Shown in pieces: positions 55,101 through 64,000 of a DNA stretch of 64,000 nucleotides. Location of the stretch: assembly GCF_011075055.1 (NCBI RefSeq), contig NC_058147.1, positions 3,596,001-3,660,000 of the forward strand, given 5' to 3'. The notes under the pieces were generated by a model. It saw nothing but the letters and a program-made list of their open reading frames with translations. It did not search any database and was not told the origin of the DNA. A program made the position numbers and the translations under genes. Position 1 is the stretch's first letter. Each line of letters opens with the position of its first letter. The stretch is from Mangifera indica. Its lineage: Eukaryota; Streptophyta; Magnoliopsida; Sapindales; Anacardiaceae.

Positions 55101-58100
55101 CAGAGCATACACCTATCCTTCAACCATCAGAGTCATTAGAGATTATTAATTTAGTTTCAATAGAGAAGTTTGCCTTCATAGGGAGCAAGAGTTAATACAT
55201 TACTTTATCAGGTATTTCTACACATATCAAAAAGGTTACCTGCTTCTCCAATTCTTCGGCAACACCCTCAAACAGATCTTTAGGGGTTGAGCCAGAGGTA
55301 TTTGATGCAACAGCATGATATTGGGGAAAATCTTTAACCTAAATTAAAAATATAAATTACAAAACGAATGAAAAAACTCCTTAAATTCTTTTAATTATTT
55401 CTCTATATTTTTGGCAGGGTATTGCAGTACCTTGCCACCCAACTAATATATTAAGGAGCTCTTAATAACAGAGTACCTTTAAACAATAATCACGCCACTG
55501 AGTTTTGGCTGTAAGAATGCCTCCAGCAACATGTTCATCCATCATCTTCCGATATGCATCACGGTTTTTCCGCTCAGTTCGCCTCACTTGTTCCTTATGT
55601 TTGGTCCAAAATTTAAAAGATAGGACATAAACCATATGAGAATTAAATACATCATCCAGGAAGATCACTACCTTCTGTAACTTCTTTTGTTCCTCTTCAT
55701 CCTTCTCCAAATCACGAATGTAGTCCTGGAAAATCAGCAAGCGATCAATTTTTTCAAGACACGAGCATCTCTCATCATCTTCTAAGCGATCCTGAACTTT
55801 TCGCCACTGGCTGTTCACCTGCAAATGAAAAACAAATCATGATGGTATCCAAGAATATCAATCATGGAAAATTTTTCTTAAAACAAAGCAGATTATAATC
55901 CTTATTTTCAAAATTGTACCTTAATAAAATCACACGATTGAAGAAATTTCCTGTACTCTGCTATATTCCTTCTGTGGTCCTCTGCAGCCTTTTCCTTCTC
56001 CTGGATTATTATCAATGCCAAACTGTAAAGATTAGCGTTCTAAGCAACATACAGATTACCAATCACAGCTACCCATTCAGACGACTACACACCCCATATT
56101 TGGGATCCATATGCACATTTACTAATAAAAAAAATTCTATAGAAGCAGATAACTCATACCTTCCTCTCAAGTTCCACCATGTAGTTGTCAAAAAGATCCT
56201 CCCGGTCTCTAACTCGTTCAACAGCTTTGAACCGTTCATCATTCTCAAACATGGCTACAGCCTTGCTGCAGAGGTAAAAAGCTTTAGTGTTACTTAGCAT
56301 ATAAAGACCACAGGAATATAAAAGTTCGTATGGCAAAGGGAAGACTTGTACCCCCATTTTGTAGAAGATGTAAGCTCCTTGGACTCCTGCAGAGATCAAG
56401 CCACCAAAAAGAGCATCACATCAAGCAAACAAATAAATTAGGGAAGAGAAACAAGGTCAGTCTGAACTGCACGCAACATACTTCAAGCATCTTTGTGAAT
56501 TCCTCCTTAGCTTTTTTCTGCCTCATTCGCCTCTCCTCAGCCTCCAGCTTCTTCCTTTGACCCAAGTACTAAAAAGAATAATAATAGATAAAGCAGTTTT
56601 GAATCAGAATAAAAATGGTAATTTTGTTGATACAGGAAATTTAATTCTTAAAAAGCAGGTAGACATTGGTCATTCAACTCTGATTTTAACTTAATATAAC
56701 CTGTCTATTTATACCAAAAGAAGAGAAGAACTCATTACAAGCTGTTGCAGTAAGCAAAGTTTACCTCATTAAATGCTTGCTTACGCTCACCAAGTGTTTT
56801 CAGAGCTCCATATCTTTGGTCATTAATTATCTCTTTCATTGCCTATACTAAATTTCTATATCAATAAAAAGTGTTTACAAAAGAAAAAACATAGAGGGAA
56901 TAGGAAAAAGATAAAGTTAAATAACCTGTTCCCAAGTCCAATCAGACTGCACATTTGCAGATTCAAGAAGAGCTTTGAAAGCATTTTTTGCCTCCTACGC
57001 AAAGAAAATAGTTTAAAAACTTACCAAATAAGAAGGGAACGAAAGCTGACAATGTCAGAATATCAGAGTCCGCCCATTCTTGAAAAATATGTTCGATAAC
57101 AAACAAATTTCTAGGTATCTAAAGTACCAGCTTATTGGCAAAAACTAAAGGTTCATCATCGGGTGTTTTCTCCTCTGCAGGAGTCACATTGACTTTTCCA
57201 GCAACTGCCATTCCTTTTTTCGCTTCCTGCCAATAACAATTTGAAAAACAGTCAACTAAAGAAAACTTGTTTTGCTTCATGATCTGCACAGCAAAAAGCT
57301 TGTAAGCCAGTTTTATTTGTTTCTGTCTGCAACATGCTATTCAAAAAGTCCACAATTCAACAGCTTCAATAAAAATGGCCCAAACCTCAATATCCTGAAT
57401 AGAAGCTCCATCTACAGAATTTACAGCATCTTGGGGCATGAAATTTCCAAAGCCACCACTGTAATCATCAGAATGCATAAGATAGCATCCCATCCATGAT
57501 TATACGTGAACCATATGTAATCATTAGAAATTACAGAAGTAAAATGGCATACGTTACACTTGTTTTGGCATTGACCGAACCAGGAGGCACGTTAGTACAT
57601 CCTGAACCAACAACATTTAATGGAGTCACTATTGAAGGTTGAATGGCAGTGGCAATTGCTTCAGCAGACTGTGCAACAGGAATGTGTGACGACCCAGAAA
57701 CTATCACGGGAGGAAGATTAGTCACAGCAACAACAGGTGTTACTGGAACCGGACTAGAAGCCACAGCAGATAAGGCCAATGAAGTACTTGAGCTAACTGA
57801 AATGGCTGCACTGGGTGTTTCAGCTGAGGAAACAGCAACAGCAGCAGCAGCAGAACCATTAGAATTCACTCCCAATTCTGATTGGGTTACCTCGCTAGCT
57901 GCCACCTGGGCCTGTTCCCTGGCTAGCTGGAAACAAATATTTTTAAAATAGGTCAGACATGCAAAAGGTGAGGGAAAAGAAATAATAGGTAAAAGACCAC
58001 TAAAAATAAATTAAAACCTTCAGTTCCTCAGGTATTGACCACTTAGACTGCTTTGTAACTTTGTTGTAATAATACCTACAAAACAAATCCTGAGGTTATG

Positions 58101-61100
58101 TACAGATAGTGTCTAAATGGAAAAGATATTAACTAGAAGATAGTGTATAAGGAGTAACACACTTTTTTCCCTCTGGAGTTGTGAATTCTTTCCAAACAGT
58201 TGAAGCGTCTGCCCTCTGTTATAATACAAAATTATCAAGTGAAAATATTAAAGTAATATGAGAAAATAATTACATGAATAATAAATATCATGTCACAATG
58301 ATAACAAGTACACTGTCGGGAAGGAAACATAAGTACATGAAAAGGTCCGTTAAAAGGAGTTTAGAAAATTGGAAGAGATGGAAAAAATAAGCGTATCTGT
58401 TACAACAAAGTGATTTTAACACTACTGCCAATGTCTACAGACAGCCAGCAATCCTATGTGAAAATGTTAATAAAAGAAAAAAATGTGTATATGAAAATTT
58501 AAAATTGTTTGCAAAAACTCATGATTTCTATCAAATATTAGGGACCTCAAATTTACAGCTTTATTTAAGGAAAATAATCTTCCAACAGGATAACTCCACA
58601 GCCCATCAAAACAAGTATAACAACTGGTAATAGCAGAAACATGATCAAAACTAGCAGAAGATAACAAAATAATTATCCAATATATGATCTTTCTAGTGCT
58701 CTGGGCCCTCGATCTACTACACAAAAGGCATGTAACTATACAATCCCAATAAACGCAAATGATATTCCTTGAGGCAGTCTTCTTCAAACTATAAAACTGC
58801 ATTAAATGTTTAAACATATAGCAGTATTCTCATGTAAACTTAAACAAGAGTTCATCTAATATCCCTTCAATAATGCAGAGAACCATATCAAAGTTTTAAG
58901 TAACATGTGGCAGCATCATCAAGTAACATCAACCTGTGTTCTCTAAAAATTATATTCTTCCTGTTTCACTTAGATTTTGAACTTTATATATCTCATACAA
59001 AACCCAGTAACTGGAGGATACATTTGATTGATGAATTAAAGAAATCATCAGAAGATGGTAAAATTATGGCAGAGAATACTGACAATTTGTTAAAGAAAAA
59101 GACAATAAAAAGGATTGAAACAGGAATGGCAATCATAATTTGCTTAAACAACACTTGAAATGACAAGCAGCCTTGACTTAGCATTCATACCTTAAATCAG
59201 TAGCATTGTGTACTTGGGGAAATCTTTACAGACTGACATGAAACATATCAAAACGTTCACAAAGACCATGTAACGGGTAAAAATTAAACACAAAGATCCC
59301 AAATACAAATGAAAAAACACAAATGTTCACAAAATAGGTATTTCTTCTTATCAATCTCTAAAGGCAGTATGGAACTACCGCATTTATTGGGTACATAATT
59401 CAAGCGGGAAGTGACCATCAAATAAGCAACAAAAGAAAGATAACAATAATATGTGTATGAGGCAAATCCTCATAGAAGCAGAAAACTTCCATGATGGAAG
59501 TAAAAAAATAGTATCCTCCTCCCAAAACTTTAAAAGTAATAAAGCAGAAAAAAGCAAGCATTACTACTCAGCATTCATTAGGCAAAACCATACACCAATT
59601 CCACATAGCAGAATGTTGCCTGCCTTGAGAAAGTGAAAGCCCACCTTCATAATGAGCATATAGAGCAGTCATTAAATTTCTCCAGACTTGCCATGATGTC
59701 TACAAACCAGTGGAAAAACATGCAAGGAAAATGAAAAACTCAAATAAAACATTTTTGCTCAATTCAACCATCACTTCAATTGTCAACATCCACTAAAAGG
59801 AACATGGTTTACACAACTACCAAGATGTGGAATACTTAAGTATATGAATGGTATGTATGACTAGCACGAGAAGGCGGCTTAAATGAGTTCCAAAAATTTT
59901 ATACAGGCAACTACAACTCACCTCAATTGGTGTCATCAGTTCCAAAGGCTTCTCCCAGCTAGATTGTTTAGTCCTCTTGTTATAATAATATCTGGAAAAA
60001 TATGTGCATCATGTATTAAGAAAGCAAAGAAAAGAAAAGACAATGTGCGTTACCAGTATATACAGTGAAAATTACCTTCTTCCATCACTTGCAGTATGCT
60101 CTTGCCAATCACAGGTAGAAGCCTGAGTAACACTAGGAACATGTGTTACCTGATATTCAACGAAATTGTACAATTAAACCATATACAGATTCCACAGGGA
60201 ATATAAAAACAAATTGACAAGCACAATGCTCAAAAGAAAAATAAAATATAAATTTAAGAATATGACTGAATCTAACATAAATTTAAAAAATATGAGCAGC
60301 CCCCAGTTGGATCATCTACACCTGAAATGAGACTGAATTTGCATATCTTACTATGACATCATGAACCCCCTTGGACATTATCTACCCCAAATAACAATTC
60401 TGTCCAAACAACAGACATTTTAATAACTTAGTATACTAACTGTATCTGTGGAAGAAACAGTTGATGTTTGTTGACCAGTCTGTTGTACTGGCGCACTGTG
60501 ATTCACAGACGCCACCCATGATTGACCAGCTACAGGTGCGCCAGGTGCATGCATTTGAGGCATTGGTTGGAACTGGGATGATCCACTTGCATTATTCTGC
60601 GATTGGCCATAAGAAGATGGCACAAACTGAAACAATGCAAAACCATCAAAAGAAATGCAAATCATAATCCAGAAAAACAAACAGATTAGACTGTGAGATC
60701 TTACAGTATAAGATGAAGAGAGAGGCATTCCAGGGACACCTAAACCAGGCATCTGATTATTCATTGTAGGGGCTGGGTGCTGTGACTGAGGTGTGCCAGC
60801 TGTCAGAGGCCTATTAGTTTGGACATATGATCCTTGTAAAGCTTGTGATGAAGGCAATGCATGAACAGGCTGATTCGGCCTTGGAGGAAACTGCTGCATT
60901 GGTTGTGAAAACTGCACCTGCTGACTAGGTATGCTTGGCATCCCAATATTTGAAGAGGAAATACCTTGTCCAACGGGCCGAAACTGTTGTGAAGCTGCTG
61001 GAATAAATGATTGACCTTGCTGTGTTGGAAGAACTGGTCGAAACTATAATGAAAGGCACATAAAGGATAAAGCATTAACCATAAACACAACATGGCAAAA

Positions 61101-61624
61101 GAATTACTTGCATGGATAAGTATCAGCCAACACTATCCAAAAGCGGGAGGTAGAAGAGTCCACAAGAACAGAAACACAGGCATGCACACACACTAGCTAG
61201 AGAAATAATCAGCTTTATGCGTGTAGAAGGGTTTAATATTGGGAATACCAAGAAATGGCAGTCAAACTCGTCTCTAGAAATCAGATTTGAGCTGGCCAAA
61301 GTTAATAATCAAATAAAAATCACACACTTTTGTCCAAAAAGAAAAGGTTTCAAGCATATTAAACACAGTGATCAGGATTGATCCCCTGAGAGATGCATAA
61401 TAACTGAATCAATTTAGAATAAACTCATTAAAAAGCCCAAAAACTAAGCAAGAATGAGAAATTTTGACATATTATATGGAACAACGGCCAGTCCTCAATC
61501 AGTCACTATTACACTGACCAAGTGTCAATAGGTACACATAAACTTAAATAAGTTTTTCTCAAGCTGAAACTTCTTCAGAGCTTAGAACTACCTGTGCTCC
61601 AGAGGATTGAGGATTATTGGCCAT
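52112..61624 (-). CDS. PRP40A: pre-mRNA-processing protein 40A (PRP40A), WW and FF domains
   Basis: Twenty-six coding exons give 1011 aa. In transcript order: 61624-61592, 61043-60705, 60626-60441, 60149-60076, 59991-59922, 58215-58163, 58075-58018, 57926-57553, 57458-57386, 57226-57128, 56994-56926, 56842-56765, 56568-56482, 56386-56352, 56265-56160, 56000-55920, 55818-55672, 55593-55477, 55338-55240, 54203-54156, 54083-53991, 53780-53673, 53340-53276, 53158-53056, 52624-52319, 52246-52112. All phases close. A Gln/Pro-rich N-terminus precedes two WW domains (about 199-228 with W201/W223, and 240-269 with W242/W264). An Ala/Ser/Val-rich linker and about five FF repeats (454-865) follow, then a Lys/Glu/Arg-rich nuclear tail. 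PRP40 links U1 snRNP to the branch-point machinery and the RNA polymerase II tail. Arabidopsis PRP40A (At1g44910) is similar and slightly shorter. Confidence 0.93.
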
Positions 61625-62360
61625 TACTCCAGCACATAGGCAAGCCTCCCCGTGGAGCTGCAGATGACAAAAAGTTATCATCAAAATCCTCTTATCAAGA
61701 AATCTCTACAAAATAATGCTCTGTTATAGAGCCACCAGTAAAAGGAAAAAAATGCAGAGTAAAAATAATTAAGTCACCATAATAAATGATTCGCAACTGT
61801 CTCTTAACAATAAAAATATCCATTAAATCTAATCGGTTAACAAGTGCCATTGTGCAAAAAGCATGGTATCAACATTTTAACAAAGGTAGGTAACCATATC
61901 AAAAGAATTTTTTGACAGTCGAATGAATTCAGAGTTCTTCTACCTAAATTACGTAGCAGATAAACTATAACATATCAGACACCAAAAATCAACTAAGAAA
62001 ATACGCACCCATAGTATCACTATATTGCATTACAATTCTTCTCACCAAGATACCAAAGAATGTAATACTACGTTATATTGTTCACAAGTCCTGAAATTTT
62101 TGAGATATCAAGCAACCTATAATTCAATTCCCCGCATTTACACATGTATCTTCTCCCGGCAACCCAGTAGTGTTCAAGTAAATTGCAACATAAAAAAAGA
62201 AAAAACATCTTTCTTTCACTGGAGGAAAATAAAAATATAAACTAACAATTACCGAAAATAAGGAGGGGGAAATACGGAGAACAATGAGTTGTGATAAATA
62301 TTATGCAGTCCTTGAGGCTGAGATGTGTCACCGTAATATAGTAGCTCGGGTCAGGTCTTA
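61625..62360 (-). other. 5' UTR of PRP40A with probable leader intron
   Basis: On the minus strand a leader exon of about 62360-62253 ends in a donor-like CG|GTAATT. An acceptor CTGCAG lies at 61658-61659, so 61657-61625 is leader joined to the first coding exon. Inferred from splice signals only. Confidence 0.5.
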
Positions 62361-63408
62361 GGGTTTAAGAAAGGAAAAACGGAAATGGGGATTTTTCGCT
62401 GGAAAGAGCCAGGGAAAAATTTTATCGTTCTTGTTTACTATTTCGCTTTTCCAATTATAGCCTTATTCGGACGTCAAAATTTCGTTATTGATAACCAGCT
62501 TGATCGATCCGGTATACTGGGGGCTTGAATTAAACTTGGGTGAACCGAAATTGGCCCTCTTTTTGTAAACTCCTATTCGCACCCAAACTTTGATGAGCCA
62601 TCGTTTCCGTCCTCTAAGTTTACAAAATCTATATTCTCACTTACCATTTGATTTTGTCAGTTAAATTTAAAGGCATGAATGTAATTTAAAGGTGAGACCA
62701 AACATCTCTAATCAATTTCATACACCAGCGAGATCTAGGTGGTTCATAATGACGAAATCAATGAAAACAAGCCAGTTACAACATTTTTCTTCTACAATCT
62801 CTCATGGTGGTAAGCTTCAAGCATCTCAATTTGATGAGATCGAATAGATTTAGTCAAATCAACAAAAGTCTAGTGTTGTGGGGATTCGGAGGAGGGCAAC
62901 ACTAACACATTTGACATTTTTATTTAGACAATTACAAGCCTACAAAGAACAAATCATTTGTTGTGGGGACTACTTCAATTTGTTGTGGTTTCATTTGTTA
63001 AAAAAAATGATGAATAAATCTCCAAAAAAGCTCGACCCAAAAAAAATCATTAATAAAATTTAATATGGATATGGCTCAGTCTTGCATTCACATTAATACT
63101 AAAGCAATTAATATATGTGATTAGTTTTAGTCTTACTATGAATATGAACTACAACCAATAAGAATGACTCTTCATATGGGATTATTAATCAGATGTAGGA
63201 TGAAAATTTTATAAATTTTTGTGGGGCAAACTTTATAAAATTTTTAACACACTTTATTAACAAATTTAATACTAGTTGATCAAAGTTCAGATCAAAAAAT
63301 AAGGTATTTGCCCTTTGTTGAATGAGATGTTGAAATTTTGATTTGAAACTATTATCATACATTAGTCGAAATTACTGTGCAACTACGAAGTACAAGTAAT
63401 TTGTGATT
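62361..63408. other. promoter side of PRP40A and spacer
   Basis: No gene seen. The first 150 bases left of about 62500 are likely PRP40A promoter. Motifs such as CGCACCCAAACTTTGATGAG near 62578 hint at another repeat family that I cannot delimit. Confidence 0.3.
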
Positions 63409-63888
63409 AGTCAAATAACTATTTTCTACCCAAATTTAATAAAAAGATAAATACACATCAATGAGATATCAAAAACCTAAACATTTACTCATGAATTAAC
63501 TTTTGTTAGAATTTTTTATTAGAAATAAGGGTAAAATTGTCATTTTATTACAAAACTCTAAAAACCCTAAAAATTTATATTATTCCTTTCCTTAGTTTGA
63601 AAATAATAATTTCCTTTTAGGTTTAAGTTTTGAAAATTTCACTTTTCTCTCTAAGTTTTTTCTTCTTTCTCCGAGGATAAAAGAAAGTTCTCTTTGTTGT
63701 TAACAATAGAAAAATTCACTTTTCCGTTTAAATTTTTTCTTCATTTTGATGTCAATCCATCGGCCAGTGATGATAAATCATCTTCATTTAACCGAAGAGA
63801 TGAAAGTGAAACTAAGTGAATTTTTTTGATGTCACAAATATATATTTGTCTCTAAATTAAAACTTGGATGGGAAATAGCCCATTGGCC
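63409..63888. mobile_element. Mutator-like MITE, GGCC family, copy 7 (480 bp, decayed)
   Basis: The left end has decayed to AGTCAAATAACTATTTTCTA and CCCAAATTTA. The right end AACTTGGATGGGAAATAGCC and CATTGGCC is better preserved. Flanks TTTGTGATT (63400-63408) and TTTGTGATC (63889-63897) match at eight of nine bases. The interior contains the AACCCTAAAAATTT..ATTATT family block. Confidence 0.8.
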
Positions 63889-64000
63889 TTTGTGATCAGT
63901 ACAACATATTCACTAAGAATAATATAAGTGATTAAGCAACGCTGTAAAATATACATTGATAGTGCTTGATTAAGGTTATTATTGACTTTTTGAACGTTTC
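63889..64000. other. end of window, no feature seen
   Basis: Only the MITE's right target duplication and a short AT-rich stretch. Confidence 0.4.

Noticed and set aside
57643..57951. Plus-strand frame opposite a PRP40A exon
   Set aside because: Antisense shadow of the Ala/Ser-rich linker exon.
1..64000. Search for transposase, reverse transcriptase, tRNA, rRNA and viral coding sequence
   Set aside because: Reading the supplied frames and scanning for tRNA-like B-box text gave nothing convincing. All mobile elements seen are non-coding.

Overview
The window is AT-rich plant nuclear DNA, clearly eudicot in character. The genes have many short exons with GT-AG introns (two look like GC-AG). 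The proteins belong to plant families: U-box/ARM ligases, LCAT-like 1, a PP2-A10-type protein, an S-type bZIP, a kinesin-7 and PRP40A. The spaces between genes hold small non-autonomous transposons. I cannot fix the species from the sequence. Gene order recalls Arabidopsis: the PP2-A10-like, KIAA0930-like, bZIP and kinesin-7 genes follow the same order as At1g59510-At1g59540, and the PUB30/31 and BSD genes are neighbours there too. Both comparisons are from memory.

Layout, left to right. 935-1396 (-) is a small plant-specific protein. 1804-2548 holds a heavily decayed TRIM retroelement. 4540-5886 (+) is an LCAT-like acyltransferase in two exons. 8356-9687 (+) is a U-box/ARM E3 ligase of the PUB30/31 type. 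10551-12850 (+) is a BSD-domain protein in three exons. 15015-16289 (+) is a PP2-A10-like membrane protein. 17458-17760 is an LCAT remnant with its 3' flank, followed by a second U-box gene at 19168-20499 (+). The LCAT-PUB block was therefore duplicated and the second LCAT copy has decayed. 23929-24279 (+) is a small plant protein.

27952-34275 (+) is a 12-exon KIAA0930-like gene. Its 2-kb intron 7 carries a nearly pristine TRIM element (31993-32421), a hAT-type MITE and a direct duplication. 36726-37151 (+) is a bZIP factor. 41201-47452 (+) is an 18-exon kinesin-7 with another hAT-type MITE in intron 13. 48495-49859 (+) is a DUF4378 protein. 52112-61624 (-) is the splicing factor PRP40A in 26 coding exons, convergent with the DUF4378 gene.

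The intergenic spaces carry repeated copies of a 480-790 bp element whose ends read GGCCAAAGGACT. Several copies have perfect 9-bp target duplications, which points to Mutator-like MITEs. A second family (TAGGG ends, 8-bp duplications, GAGCTCGG-rich body) is hAT-like. No transposase or reverse transcriptase coding sequence was seen. The genes are ordinary housekeeping or regulatory loci and do not form one pathway. The notable content is the mobile-element record and the duplicated LCAT-PUB block.
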